Numbered from the stretch's first letter, positions 1 to 9,117 are shown. The stretch is 64,000 bases of DNA from Bradyrhizobium sp. LLZ17 (GCF_041200145.1 NZ_CP165734.1:5146001-5210000); one strand, 5' to 3'. Notes: generated from the letters alone by a model not told the origin. Numbers and translations are program-made.

Positions 1-1086
1 CTCAACTGGCGCAATCCGGACGTGCGCGCGGCGATCTACGACGTGATGCGGTTCTGGCTCGAGAAGGGCGTTGACGGGTTTCGCGTCGACGTGATCTGGC
101 ACCTGATCAAGGACGCCGAATTCCGCGACAATCCGCCAAACCCGCATTATGTCGAGGGCCGGCCGCCCAACGAAAAAATCCTGACGCAATATTCCACTGA
201 CCAGCCGGAGGTGCATGACGTCATCGCCGAGATGCGGCGCGTCGTCGATTCCTACGGTGCGCGCGTGCTGATCGGCGAGATCTATCTGCCGCTGCACCGG
301 CTGATGGCCTATTACGGCAACGATCTCACCGGCGCGCAGATGCCGTTCAATTTCGCGCTGCTGTCGACGTTCTGGAGCGCGCGCGCGATCGAGAAGATCA
401 TCGAGGACTACGAGAAGGCGCTGCCGAAAGGTGCCTGGCCGAACTGGGTGCTCGGCAATCACGACCGTCCGCGGGTGGCGAGCCGCGTCGGGCCGGAGCA
501 GGCCCGCATTGCCGCAATGCTGCTGCTGACGCTGCGCGGCACCCCGACGCTCTATTACGGCGACGAGATCGGCATGCATCAATCGGCGATCGCCTCCGAG
601 GATGTCCGCGACCCCTTCGAGAAGAACGTCCCCGGCATCGGCGTCGGCCGCGACGGCTGCCGCACGCCGATGCAATGGGACTCGTCACGCTTCGCCGGCT
701 TCTCGGAGGTCAAGCCGTGGCTGCCGCTGCCGGAGGACCATGTCCATGAAAACGTCGTCAATCTCGATGCCGACGCGCGCTCGATCCTCACTCTGTACAA
801 GCGCCTGGTCGCATTCCGGAAGGCCTGTCCGCCGCTGGTGGCGGGCGACTATCATCCAATCGCGGCGCAAGGCGATTTGCTGATCTATCGCCGAGAAGCC
901 GAAGGCAAAGCGATGATCGTGGTGCTCAATCTCGGCCCGGACCCGATCGCCGTCACCACCAGCTCGATCCGCTTCGGCAGCGAGATCTTGCTGTCGACGT
1001 TTCTGGACCGCGAGGGCGAGAAGGTCGAGGGCGTGCTGGATCTGCGCGGCAATGAGGGCGTGGTGGTTGCGCCGCCAGATCCATAG
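1..1086 (+). CDS. GH13 alpha-amylase-family glycosidase, C-terminal part (5' end outside the window)
   Basis: The reading frame is open from base 1, so only the last ~361 residues of an alpha-glucosidase / oligo-1,6-glucosidase-like enzyme are visible. Conserved GH13 regions can be read in order: GFRVDV (nucleophile Asp), IGEIYLP (acid/base Glu) and GNHDRPR (transition-state Asp). The RTPMQW motif and a beta-sandwich C-terminal domain follow. Enzymes of this type hydrolyse or transfer alpha-glucosyl units from maltose-, isomaltose- or sucrose-like sugars in the cytoplasm. Substrate specificity cannot be fixed without the N-terminus. The gene ends 160 bp from a convergent second GH13 gene. A 10-bp-stem hairpin right after the stop could end transcription. 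Confidence 0.9.
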   Translation, partial: LNWRNPDVRAAIYDVMRFWLEKGVDGFRVDVIWHLIKDAEFRDNPPNPHYVEGRPPNEKILTQYSTDQPEVHDVIAEMRRVVDSYGARVLIGEIYLPLHRLMAYYGNDLTGAQMPFNFALLSTFWSARAIEKIIEDYEKALPKGAWPNWVLGNHDRPRVASRVGPEQARIAAMLLLTLRGTPTLYYGDEIGMHQSAIASEDVRDPFEKNVPGIGVGRDGCRTPMQWDSSRFAGFSEVKPWLPLPEDHVHENVVNLDADARSILTLYKRLVAFRKACPPLVAGDYHPIAAQGDLLIYRREAEGKAMIVVLNLGPDPIAVTTSSIRFGSEILLSTFLDREGEKVEGVLDLRGNEGVVVAPPDP

Positions 1087-1087
1087 C

Positions 1088-1113
1088 GTCGTCCCGGCCT
1101 TCGCCGGGACGAC
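1088..1113. terminator. Perfect GC hairpin after the GH13 gene, also a half-copy of an intergenic repeat
   Basis: GTCGTCCCGG (1088-1097) pairs perfectly with CCGGGACGAC (1104-1113) around a 6-nt loop, 1 nt after the stop codon. The arms are identical to the ends of the longer 127-153-bp elements elsewhere in the window, so this is probably a collapsed repeat copy that may act as a terminator. There is no T-run. Confidence 0.4.
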
Positions 1114-1143
1114 GGCAGAGGAGGATGGCCGACACCTCTTCCC

Positions 1144-1223
1144 CGTCATTGTGAGCGCAGCGAAGCAATCCAGACTGCCTCCCCGGAAAGACTCCGGATT
1201 GCTTCGCTGCGCTCGCAATGACG
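1144..1223. repeat. 80-bp hairpin repeat (family B), copy 1
   Basis: Starts CGTCATTGTGAGCGCAGCG and ends in its near-complement GCTGCGCTCGCAATGACG. It lies between two convergent genes and has the same length and arms as copies at 44882, 47590 and 62642. Confidence 0.8.
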
Positions 1224-1246
1224 GTTGTGGAAACGGCGGAGCAAAG

Positions 1247-2920
1247 TTACCGTGTCTCGATCTCACTCCGCTTCAGCAGATAATCCAGCCCGCCGACGCG
1301 GTACCAGCGATAGCCATAGGGCTCCAGCACCACGCGATGCTGGCCGCGCTTGTCGGCATGGCTGTGGTTTTCCGCGAGCAAGTTGATGAGATGCTCGCCG
1401 ACATCGCCGGGCAGCTGCACCGAAAACGCGGTCTCGCGCGGCTTCTCGTCGAGATTGTGCACGAACAGCACCGAATTGTTGCGCCAGTCGTAGCGGATGA
1501 TCAAGACCGCGGGGTCGCGCGTCCGGATGATCGTGAAATCGCCCCAGCCGATCTCGGGCACTTCCTTGCGCATGCGGATGATGCGCTCGGTCCAGTTCAG
1601 CATTGAGTTCGGATCGCGGCGCTGCTTGGCGACGTTGACGTGCTCGAAGCCGTAGGGCCCCTCGCTGATGACGGGCAAGGCCGGCGTGTCGCTGATGGTG
1701 AATCCGCCGTTCGGCTCCGTCGACCATTGCATCGGCGTCCGCGCGCAGTTGCGCTCCGGCAGCGAAAGATCATCGCCCATCGCGATCTCGTCGCCATAGC
1801 GGATCACCGGCGTCCCCGGCAGCGTGCACATCAAGCTATAGGCGAGCTCGAGCCGCCGGCGGTCGCCACCCAGCATCGGCGCCAGACGGCGGCGAATGCC
1901 GCGGTTATAGAGCTGCATGTCCTTGTCGGGGCCGAAGCATTTGAACACGCGATCGCGCTGCGCCTCGGTCAGCCGGCCGAGATCGAGCTCGTCGTGATTG
2001 CGCAGGAACAGCCCCCATTGCGCCGAGGCCGGCCGCGGCTTGGTCGCCTTCAATGCTTGCGCCAGCGGACGGGAATCGGACGAGGCCAGCGCATAGAACA
2101 GATGCTGGTTGACCTGGAAATTGAACATCATGTGCATGCGGTCGGCATCGCGTCCGAAATATTCCATGTCCGTCTTGGGCAGCACGTTGGCCTCGGCGAG
2201 GATAATGGCGTCGCCCTGCCGCCATTGCAGGAATTCACGAAACGTACGCAGCATGTCGTACTGCTCGGCCGGCTTCTTGACCTTGGCGCCCTTGGTCGCG
2301 ATGACGAAAGGTACGGCGTCCATCCGAAAGCCGGAGACGCCGAGCTGGATCCAGAATCCCATGATCTTGAGGATCTCGGCCTGGACGCGCGGGTTCGACG
2401 TGTTGAGATCCGGCTGAAAATCGTAGAAGCGGTGGAAGTACCAGGCGCCGGCTTCCTTGTCGCGCGTCCATGTCGATTTCTGAACGCCGGGAAACACCAT
2501 GCCCTGGTTGGCGTTGGCCGGCTTCTTGTCGGACCAGACATACCAATCGCGATAGGGCGAATTCCTGTCGCTCCGCGCCGCCTTGAACCAGGGATGCTGG
2601 TCCGACGTGTGGTTGACGACGAGATCGATGATGACGCGAATGCCGCGCTGCTCGCAGCCATGGGTGAATTCGACGAAATCGCCGAGCGTGCCGTAGCGGG
2701 CATCGACGCTGTAATAATCGGCGACGTCGTAGCCATCGTCGCGTCCCGGCGAGGTCTGGAACGGCATCAGCCAGATCGTGGTGATGCCGAGCCCGTGCAG
2801 ATAATCCAGACGCCGCAACAGGCCCTTGAAATCGCCGATGCCGTCGCCGTTGGCATCCATATAGGTGCCGACGGAGAGGCAATAGATGATGGCGTTCTTG
2901 TACCAGAGATCGTCGATCAT
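1247..2920 (-). CDS. GH13 alpha-amylase-family protein, trehalose synthase-like
   Basis: 557 aa. The start at MIDDLWYKNA is chosen because that is where GH13 homology begins; the frame runs open further upstream through a repeat. All four GH13 signature regions are visible: DLVVNH (I), GFRMDAV (II, nucleophile), ILAEAN (III, acid/base) and LRNHDELD (IV). The opening WYKNAIIYCLSVGTYMD and the NHDELD motif resemble trehalose synthase (maltose to trehalose isomerisation) and related glucosyl-transferring GH13 enzymes. A C-terminal beta domain follows RTPMQW. No signal peptide is seen, so it is cytoplasmic. It is convergent with another GH13 enzyme, suggesting a local glycogen/trehalose/maltose metabolism cluster. 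A maltose hydrolase or amylase activity is the alternative. Confidence 0.85.
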   Translation of the reverse strand: MIDDLWYKNAIIYCLSVGTYMDANGDGIGDFKGLLRRLDYLHGLGITTIWLMPFQTSPGRDDGYDVADYYSVDARYGTLGDFVEFTHGCEQRGIRVIIDLVVNHTSDQHPWFKAARSDRNSPYRDWYVWSDKKPANANQGMVFPGVQKSTWTRDKEAGAWYFHRFYDFQPDLNTSNPRVQAEILKIMGFWIQLGVSGFRMDAVPFVIATKGAKVKKPAEQYDMLRTFREFLQWRQGDAIILAEANVLPKTDMEYFGRDADRMHMMFNFQVNQHLFYALASSDSRPLAQALKATKPRPASAQWGLFLRNHDELDLGRLTEAQRDRVFKCFGPDKDMQLYNRGIRRRLAPMLGGDRRRLELAYSLMCTLPGTPVIRYGDEIAMGDDLSLPERNCARTPMQWSTEPNGGFTISDTPALPVISEGPYGFEHVNVAKQRRDPNSMLNWTERIIRMRKEVPEIGWGDFTIIRTRDPAVLIIRYDWRNNSVLFVHNLDEKPRETAFSVQLPGDVGEHLINLLAENHSHADKRGQHRVVLEPYGYRWYRVGGLDYLLKRSEIETR

Positions 2921-2998
2921 GCGCGAGCGGCCTCGATGGGTCCGCCCGGGGCGGCGGCTGCGTGATAAGTGCGTTGGGAAGGGGAGGTTCCGTCCGCC

Positions 2999-3130
2999 GT
3001 CGTCCTGGACAAGCGAAGCGCAGATCCAGGACCCATTACCACAGGGCACAGTTTGACGAGGACTGGTGGTTATCAGCTCGTGCGACAACGACCTCTTGGG
3101 GTAATGGGTCATGGCTTTCGCCAGGACGAC
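2999..3130. repeat. Composite palindromic element (family A), 132 bp
   Basis: Bounded by GTCGTCCTGG (2999-3008) and CCAGGACGAC (3121-3130), which are exact reverse complements. The interior carries ACCCATTACCACAGGG and a later GTAATGGGTC, as in other family A copies. It lies between the divergent GH13 gene and mmcB. Confidence 0.75.
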
Positions 3131-3157
3131 AACGAAGGAATCGGCTAATCTCCCCGC

Positions 3158-3649
3158 ATGGACAACCCCGCCCGCAACATCACGCTCGTGCCGCCGCCGG
3201 ACCGCCGCCAGTCCGAGACGGCGCTGGCGATCGCGCGTGGCACGGCGCGGCTGCTGCGTTCGCTCGGGTTCTCCTGCATCAGCGAATTGCCGCTGCCGTC
3301 GGGACGGCGCGCCGATCTGGTGGCGCTGAACGAACGCGGCGAGATCTGGATCGTCGAGATCAAGTCGTCGGTCGAGGATCTCCGCGCGGATCAGAAATGG
3401 CACGAATACCGCGCGCATTGCGACCGGCTGTTCTTTGCGTTTACGCAGGATTTGCCGTGCGAGATCTTTCCGCAAGACACCGGCTTGATCGTCGCGGACG
3501 CCTACGGCGCGCATCTGCACTGCGAGGCACCCGAGCACAGGCTCGCTGCGGCGACGCGCAAGCAGATGACCGTGCGCTTCGCGATGGCAGCGGCGTTGCG
3601 CATCAACCGGCTGGTCGATCCGCAAGGACATGCGGAATTTTGGGAATAG
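3158..3649 (+). CDS. mmcB: MmcB family DNA repair protein
   Basis: 163 aa, full length for the family. A PD-(D/E)XK nuclease-like core is visible: Asp53 in RRADLVAL and Glu67-x-Lys69 in IVEIKSS. Known family role: in Caulobacter MmcB is linked to SOS-independent, DnaE2/ImuB-type damage tolerance. It acts on DNA in the cytoplasm. It is a single gene with no operon partner here. The ATG at 3158 is the first in-frame start before the conserved LVPPPDRRQSE region. Catalytic activity is inferred from the motif only. Confidence 0.88.
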   Translation: MDNPARNITLVPPPDRRQSETALAIARGTARLLRSLGFSCISELPLPSGRRADLVALNERGEIWIVEIKSSVEDLRADQKWHEYRAHCDRLFFAFTQDLPCEIFPQDTGLIVADAYGAHLHCEAPEHRLAAATRKQMTVRFAMAAALRINRLVDPQGHAEFWE

Positions 3650-3658
3650 CCCGGTCTC

Positions 3659-3788
3659 GCGTCCCGGACGCGCTGCAACGCTTCAGCGTTGCTGCGCAGA
3701 GCCGGGACCCAGCACGCGGCGATTCGAGCTGAGGCATGGGCCCCGGCTCAGCAGCGCATCACTTCGTGCTGCGCAGCGTCCGGGGCAC
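3659..3788. repeat. Palindromic intergenic element with GCTGCGCAG arms
   Basis: Two imperfect hairpins lie between mmcB and regR. The first has GCTGCAACGCTTCAGCGTTGC; the second has CAGCAGCGCATCACTTCGTGCTGCGC. CCGGGACCCA and GGGCCCCGG cores relate it loosely to family A. It fills the whole gap between the two convergent genes. Confidence 0.55.
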
Positions 3789-3802
3789 GGTAGCCGTGAG
3801 CA

Positions 3803-4357
3803 TCAGCGCGGTGCTCGCTTCGCGAGAATCCGCTGCAACGTGCGCCGGTGCATGTTCAGCCTGCGCGCTGTTTCCGAGACGTTGCGGTTGCACATCTCGT
3901 AGATGCGCTGGATGTGCTCCCAGCGCACGCGGTCGGCCGACATCGGATTCGCCGGCAGCTCGGACTTGTCTCCGCCGGTCGAGAGCAGCGCGGCGACGAC
4001 GTCGTCGGCGTCCGCCGGCTTCGAGAGATAATCGATCGCCCCCATCTTCACCGCGGTCACCGCGGTGGCGATGTTGCCATAGCCGGTCAGCACGATGGCG
4101 CGGGCTTCGGGGCGCTTCTTCTTCAGCGCCGAGACGACATCGAGGCCATTGCCGTCGCCGAGCCGCAAATCGACCACTGCGAAGGCGGGTGCGGACTTGC
4201 CGATCTGAGCCAGACCATCCGAGACGCTGTCACATGATGTCACCGCGAAGCCGCGCGTTTCCATGGCGCGCGACAAGCGCTCCAGAAACGGCTTGTCGTC
4301 CTCCACGATGAGAAGCGAGCGGTCGGTCTGTTCGTTGAATTCGGCGATGGCGGTCAA
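3803..4357 (-). CDS. regR: RegR/ActR/PrrA-type redox response regulator
   Basis: 184 aa, the usual size of the RegA/PrrA/ActR/RegR family. The N-terminal receiver domain has the acidic pocket (VEDD), phospho-acceptor Asp63 in VVDLRLG and Lys113 in LSKPAD. The C-terminal Fis-type helix-turn-helix (about 158-178, SETARRLNMHRRTLQR) is the near-invariant DNA-binding helix of the family. It starts with TTG, supported by GAGAGGAC a few bases upstream. The sensor kinase gene regS lies 117 bp upstream on the same strand. In Bradyrhizobium the RegSR pair controls microaerobic and nitrogen-fixation genes (family knowledge). Confidence 0.93.
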   Translation of the reverse strand: MTAIAEFNEQTDRSLLIVEDDKPFLERLSRAMETRGFAVTSCDSVSDGLAQIGKSAPAFAVVDLRLGDGNGLDVVSALKKKRPEARAIVLTGYGNIATAVTAVKMGAIDYLSKPADADDVVAALLSTGGDKSELPANPMSADRVRWEHIQRIYEMCNRNVSETARRLNMHRRTLQRILAKRAPR

Positions 4358-4474
4358 GATTTTGTCCTCTCTCCAGCGCGTTTACATATGGCCTCGCAAA
4401 GCGGCGGTGCCAAGGCCCTCAAGACAAGGCCGCCAATCGCCGATCGCCGCTTCGGTGCGACGCAAGGTCGCGGT

Positions 4475-5785
4475 CTATCCTATTGTTTCGTCGAAAGTCT
4501 CGATAGCCTCAAAACGCTGGCGCGGCCACGCGATCTGGACCACTGCACCGTGGTCCGGGAAGGTTCGGTTGGTAAACGAGACCTTGGCCCCGGTGCGTTC
4601 GAGCAGCGTGCGCGCGATGAACACGCCGAGTCCCAGGCCACCGCCGGCCTCCTGGGTGCGCCGCCGCGACAGATAGGGCTCGCCGATCCGTTTGATGAGA
4701 TCGGGCGGAATGCCGGGGCCGTCGTCGGAGATCACGATCTCGATCGTCTCGTTGTTCCACCACGCGTTCACTTCCACAGTGGTGCGGGCGAAATCGACCG
4801 CGTTCTCGACGATGTTGCCGACGCCGTAGAGGATGGCCGGATTGCGCGAGCCGACCGGCTCGGCCACGGCGGCAATCGCGATCCGCACCTTGATGTCGAC
4901 GCCGAAATCGCGGTGTGGCGCCACCACTTCTTCGATGAGTTCCGACAATTTCATGCGGTCGAACGGCGCGCCGCTGGAGGAGAGCTGGGTGATCTTGCTC
5001 AAGATGTCGCGGCAGCGCTGCGTCTGCTCGCGCAGGGTCTTCAGATCGGCGGCAAAGACGGGCTCCTTCACCGTCTTTTCCAGCTCGCGCGAGATCAAGA
5101 AGATGGTCGCAAGCGGCGTGCCGAGCTCGTGCGCGGCGGCCGCGGCGAGCCCGTCGAGCTGGGTCAGATGCTGCTCGCGCGTCAGCACCAGCTCGGTCGC
5201 GGCCAGCGCGTCCGCAAGCTTGCGCGCCTCCTCGGTCACCTGGAACGAGTAGAGGCTGGTGACGCCGATCGCAAGCACGATCGAGAGCCAGACTCCGACG
5301 AGATAGATCGGCGGCAGCACCAGCGGATCATCGGAATCCCACGGCAGCGGCAGATGGAAAACGAACAGGATGGAGGCACAGGCGACAGCCAGCAGACCAA
5401 GGCCGAAGGTGAGGCGAGCGGGCAGCACGGTCGCCGAGATCAGCACGGGTGCGAGGAACAGGAACGAGAACGGGTTCTGCAATCCGCCGGTGAAGAACAG
5501 CAGCCCGGCCAGTTCCACGATGTTCAGCGCCAGCAGTCCGGCCGCCTGGATCGGCTCTAGCCGCCCCATCGGGTTGGCGACGGTCTGCAGCGCCAGATTG
5601 AGCGCCGCCGACAGGCCGATGATGCTAACGCAGGGGACGATCTCGACGTTGAACTCGAGCCCCTGCGCCACGATGAAGATCGCGGCGAGCTGGCCCAGCA
5701 CCGCGAGCCAGCGCAGCCGCAGGATGGTATCCAGGCGGATGTGGCGCTGCGTGTGACGGAAGTCGGAAGCGGCAGTCTCGGTCAT
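4475..5785 (-). CDS. regS: RegS/ActS/PrrB-type redox-sensing membrane histidine kinase
   Basis: 436 aa from the ATG at 5785; a TTG nine bases upstream is possible. About six transmembrane helices occupy residues ~25-185. The redox box GGLQNPF (about 100-106) between helices matches the family's quinone-sensing motif. The H-box is AAAHELGTPL with His219. Cys258 in QTQRCRD sits where the redox-active cysteine of RegB lies. N and G boxes (GNIVENAVDFA, DDGPGIPP, GGGLGLGVFIA) complete the ATPase domain. It phosphorylates RegR, encoded just downstream. Start choice is moderate because no strong ribosome site is seen. Confidence 0.93.
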   Translation of the reverse strand: MTETAASDFRHTQRHIRLDTILRLRWLAVLGQLAAIFIVAQGLEFNVEIVPCVSIIGLSAALNLALQTVANPMGRLEPIQAAGLLALNIVELAGLLFFTGGLQNPFSFLFLAPVLISATVLPARLTFGLGLLAVACASILFVFHLPLPWDSDDPLVLPPIYLVGVWLSIVLAIGVTSLYSFQVTEEARKLADALAATELVLTREQHLTQLDGLAAAAAHELGTPLATIFLISRELEKTVKEPVFAADLKTLREQTQRCRDILSKITQLSSSGAPFDRMKLSELIEEVVAPHRDFGVDIKVRIAIAAVAEPVGSRNPAILYGVGNIVENAVDFARTTVEVNAWWNNETIEIVISDDGPGIPPDLIKRIGEPYLSRRRTQEAGGGLGLGVFIARTLLERTGAKVSFTNRTFPDHGAVVQIAWPRQRFEAIETFDETIG

Positions 5786-5909
5786 CTCAGCCAATCTAGC
5801 GGTGCGTGCGCCCGCTCACAAACACGCTGGCGCACGCATTCGCTCTGGTTACAAACCTGTTACATTCAAGCCTTGCACTCGGTCGCGCAATGGCGGAAGA
5901 ACGCCTAGC

Positions 5910-6713
5910 ATGACCGGGAACGACAACGCTTCAAGTTGGCCGACTGTCGCGGATGGCATTTCGTCTGCGGCAATAGAGGTCGACCGCCTCGTCAAGGTCT
6001 ACAAGCAGACCCGCGCGGTTGACGGCATCTCTTTCTCGCTTCCCCGCGGCAGCATCACCGGCCTCCTCGGCGGCAACGGCGCCGGCAAGACCACCACCAT
6101 CGCGATGATCATGGGCCTGGTGCTGCCGACCTCCGGCCGCGTGCGGGTGCTCGGGCATCGGATGCCGGAGGAGAGCGCCGCCGTGCTGGGGCGGATGAAC
6201 TTCGAGAGCCCCTATGTCGACATGCCGATGCGGCTCACCGTGCGGCAGAACCTCACCATCTTCGGCAAGCTGTATGCGGTGAAGCACCTCGCCGACCGCA
6301 TCGCGAAACTGGCCGACGATCTCGACCTCACCGAGTTCATCGACCGCGCCAACGGCAAGCTGTCCGCGGGGCAGAAGACCCGCGTCGCGCTCGCCAAGGC
6401 GCTGATCAACCAGCCCGAGCTGTTGCTGCTGGACGAGCCGACTGCCTCGCTCGATCCTGATACGGCCGACTGGGTGCGGGCGCATCTGGAGACCTATCGC
6501 AAGGCGCACAATGCCACCATCCTGCTGGCCTCGCACAACATGCTCGAGGTCGAGCGGCTCTGCGACCGCGTCATCATCATGAAGCGCGGCCGGGTCGAGG
6601 ACGACGACACGCCCGAGGCCATCATGGCCCGCTACAACCGCACCACACTGGAGGAGGTGTTCCTGGACGTCGCGCGGGGCCGGGTGAATGGCGCGCAGGA
6701 GGCGGCAAGATGA
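5910..6713 (+). CDS. ABC-2 type exporter, ATP-binding subunit
   Basis: 267 aa. Walker A GGNGAGKTT, a signature-like loop KLSAGQKTRVALAK, Walker B LLLLDEPTASLD and the switch histidine in LLASHNMLEVE are all visible. The domain arrangement (about 230 aa of ATPase, then a short tail) is that of the CcmA/NodI/DrrA drug or polysaccharide export group. The partner permease follows 135 bp downstream; a repeat has been inserted between the two. The ATG at 5910 leaves a ~35-residue N-terminal extension before the conserved VDRLVKVYK. Substrate unknown. Confidence 0.9.
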   Translation: MTGNDNASSWPTVADGISSAAIEVDRLVKVYKQTRAVDGISFSLPRGSITGLLGGNGAGKTTTIAMIMGLVLPTSGRVRVLGHRMPEESAAVLGRMNFESPYVDMPMRLTVRQNLTIFGKLYAVKHLADRIAKLADDLDLTEFIDRANGKLSAGQKTRVALAKALINQPELLLLDEPTASLDPDTADWVRAHLETYRKAHNATILLASHNMLEVERLCDRVIIMKRGRVEDDDTPEAIMARYNRTTLEEVFLDVARGRVNGAQEAAR

Positions 6714-6734
6714 GCGGTCCCCTATGTTTTGGCC

Positions 6735-6837
6735 GTAGCCCGGATGGAGCGCAGCGTAATCCGGGGCCTTCGTCGCTTGGGGCACGATTCCCGGATGCGC
6801 TGCGCTCCATCCGGGCTACACGCTCCATCCGGGCTAC
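6735..6837. repeat. GTAGCCCGGATGGAGCG palindromic element between exporter genes
   Basis: Starts GTAGCCCGGATGGAGCGCAG and ends with two tandem copies of CTCCATCCGGGCTAC, the reverse complement of the start. It separates the ATPase stop (6711-6713) from the permease start (6849), a junction that normally overlaps or nearly touches in such operons. Confidence 0.75.
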
Positions 6838-6848
6838 GCGGCGCGGCC

Positions 6849-7667
6849 ATGAGTGAACTGTCCCTCCTCCCCGGCATCTCCACGCAACGCATCGGCGCGA
6901 TGATCCTGCGGTACTGGTATCTCTTGATGTCGTCCTGGCCGCGGCTGCTCGAGCTGCTGTACTGGCCGGCGCTCCAGGTCATCACCTGGGGATTCCTCCA
7001 GCTCTACATCGCGCAGAACGCCAATTTCTTCGCGCGCGCCGGCGGCACGCTGATCGGCGCGGTCATCCTGTGGGACATCCTGTTCCGCGGGCAGCTCGGC
7101 TTCTCCATCTCGTTCCTCGAGGAGATGTGGGCGCGCAACATCGGCAATCTCATGATGAGCCCGTTGAGGCCGATCGAGTTTCTGCTGTCGCTCATGATTA
7201 TGAGCCTGATCCGGCTTGCGATCGGAATCATCCCGATGACGCTGCTGGCGCTGTTCCTGTTTCACTTCAATGTCTACAGCCTCGGCCTGCCGATGATCGC
7301 CTTCTTCTGCAACCTGATCTTCACCAGCTGGTCGGTCGGCATCTTCGTCTCGGGGCTGGTGCTGCGAAACGGCCTGGGAGCCGAGAGCATCGTCTGGACC
7401 TTGATGTTCGCGATCCTGCCGCTTGCCTGCGTCTACTATCCCGCCAGCGTCCTGCCGGACTGGCTGCAATATGTTGCCTGGTCGTTGCCGCCGACTTACG
7501 TGTTCGAGGGCATGAGAGCGCTGCTGATCGAGCAAACCTTCAGGACCGATCTGATGCTGGATGCGCTGGCCATCAACGCGGTGCTGCTGGTTGCTTCGGT
7601 TGGGGCATTCCTTGCCCTTTTGCGCAGCGCCAAGAAAAACGGCTCGCTGCTGTCCGGCGGCGAATAG
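6849..7667 (+). CDS. ABC-2 type exporter, permease subunit
   Basis: 272 aa with about six hydrophobic helices, ending AKKNGSLLSGGE. The ABC-2 membrane domain architecture matches the ATPase encoded immediately upstream, so the pair should form one exporter. The start at MSELSLLPG is chosen because the coding pattern begins there; upstream codons lie within a repeat. NodJ-like proteins belong to the same superfamily, but nothing nearby suggests nodulation factor export. Substrate unknown. Confidence 0.88.
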   Translation: MSELSLLPGISTQRIGAMILRYWYLLMSSWPRLLELLYWPALQVITWGFLQLYIAQNANFFARAGGTLIGAVILWDILFRGQLGFSISFLEEMWARNIGNLMMSPLRPIEFLLSLMIMSLIRLAIGIIPMTLLALFLFHFNVYSLGLPMIAFFCNLIFTSWSVGIFVSGLVLRNGLGAESIVWTLMFAILPLACVYYPASVLPDWLQYVAWSLPPTYVFEGMRALLIEQTFRTDLMLDALAINAVLLVASVGAFLALLRSAKKNGSLLSGGE

Positions 7668-7788
7668 CTTCACTTTCCCGTGGATTCAGGCTGGTTTAAC
7701 CGTCTGCGACACGTAGATGTACGGAACCATGCATTGACGCAATATTACGCATTCGGCAGTATGCTGCGATGCGAAGAGGAATTTGATC

Positions 7789-9117
7789 ATGCCTATTGGT
7801 GAGTTTGGCGGCGCACCGCCTTTGGCGAGCGAAGGCAGTCCGGTCCTGACCACGCCGATGTACTGGATGTACGAGATGGCGCAGGCCTCTCTCAATCCGG
7901 CGCGCGCCGTCACCGACGCGACCAAGCTGTTGTTTCAGAATCCGCTGAATCCCTGGGCGCGCACTGAAATCGGCAAGTCGGTCGCCGCGGCCTGCGAATT
8001 GTTCGAGCGCACCACGCGCCGCTATGGCAAGCCGGAATGGGGTCTCGATGACACCGAGGTCAACGGCATCCGCGTTCCGGTCGAGGTCCGTCCGGTCTGG
8101 GAAAAGCCGTTCTGCCGGCTGCTCTACTTCGAGCGCAAGTTCGCGCGTCCGCTGCGCAGCCCGCAGCCGCGCGTGCTGATCGTCGCTCCGATGTCCGGCC
8201 ATTACGCGACGCTGCTGCGCGGCACCGTTGAAGCGTTCCTGCCGGCGCACGAGGTCTACATCACCGATTGGGCCGACGCCCGCATGGTGCCGCTCAGCGA
8301 AGGCCGCTTCGATCTCGACGACTACATCGATTACGTCATCGAGATGCTGCATGTCCTCGGCGGCAACACCCATGTGATGGCGGTGTGCCAGCCCTCGGTG
8401 CCCGTCGTCGCCGCGGTGTCGATCATGGAAGCGCGGCGCGATCCGTTCGTGCCGACCTCGATGACGCTGATGGGCGGCCCGATCGACACCCGCCGCAATC
8501 CGACCGGGGTGAACAACCTCGCCCAGGAGCGCGGCATCGACTGGTTCCGCAATCACGTCATCACCAAGGTGCCATTCCCGCATCCGGGCATGATGCGCGA
8601 CGTCTACCCGGGCTTCTTGCAGCTCAACGGCTTCATCAGCATGAATCTCGACCGGCACATGGATGCCCACAAACAGCTGTTCGCCAATCTGGTGAAGGGC
8701 GACGGCGACCTCGTCGACAAGCATCGCGACTTCTACGACGAATATCTCGCGGTGATGGATCTCTCGGCCGAGTATTATCTGCAGACCGTCGACACCGTGT
8801 TCGTGAAGCATTCGCTGCCGAAGGGCGAGATGACCCATCGCGGAACACGCGTCGATCCCTCCAAGGTCACGCGCGTCGCATTGATGACGGTCGAAGGCGA
8901 GAACGACGACATCTCCGGCCTCGGCCAGACCGAAGCGACGCACGCCTTGTGCAGTTCGATTCCGGATCATCGCCGCGTTCATTACGTCCAGAAGGGCGTC
9001 GGACATTACGGCGTGTTCAACGGATCGCGCTTCAAGTCGGAAATCGTGCCGCGCATTCATGATTTCATGGTCTCGGCAGCGAATCCGAACGCAACGCAGG
9101 CTCTCGCGGCCGAATAA
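7789..9117 (+). CDS. phaZ: Intracellular polyhydroxyalkanoate depolymerase
   Basis: 442 aa, typical of short-chain intracellular PHA depolymerases (PhaZ1 type). The nucleophile elbow reads AVCQPSVP with Cys200 in place of the serine found in lipase boxes, as in Ralstonia PhaZ1. A candidate catalytic Asp is in GENDDISG, and the His in GVGHYGVF. It mobilises poly-3-hydroxybutyrate granules in the cytoplasm. GAAGAGGA lies about 10 bp before the ATG. It is followed by a strong hairpin, so it is probably monocistronic. Confidence 0.92.
   Translation: MPIGEFGGAPPLASEGSPVLTTPMYWMYEMAQASLNPARAVTDATKLLFQNPLNPWARTEIGKSVAAACELFERTTRRYGKPEWGLDDTEVNGIRVPVEVRPVWEKPFCRLLYFERKFARPLRSPQPRVLIVAPMSGHYATLLRGTVEAFLPAHEVYITDWADARMVPLSEGRFDLDDYIDYVIEMLHVLGGNTHVMAVCQPSVPVVAAVSIMEARRDPFVPTSMTLMGGPIDTRRNPTGVNNLAQERGIDWFRNHVITKVPFPHPGMMRDVYPGFLQLNGFISMNLDRHMDAHKQLFANLVKGDGDLVDKHRDFYDEYLAVMDLSAEYYLQTVDTVFVKHSLPKGEMTHRGTRVDPSKVTRVALMTVEGENDDISGLGQTEATHALCSSIPDHRRVHYVQKGVGHYGVFNGSRFKSEIVPRIHDFMVSAANPNATQALAAE

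Noticed and set aside
5910..7667. NodI-NodJ lipo-chitooligosaccharide exporter
   Set aside because: Only superfamily resemblance; no nodABC genes or nod box here.
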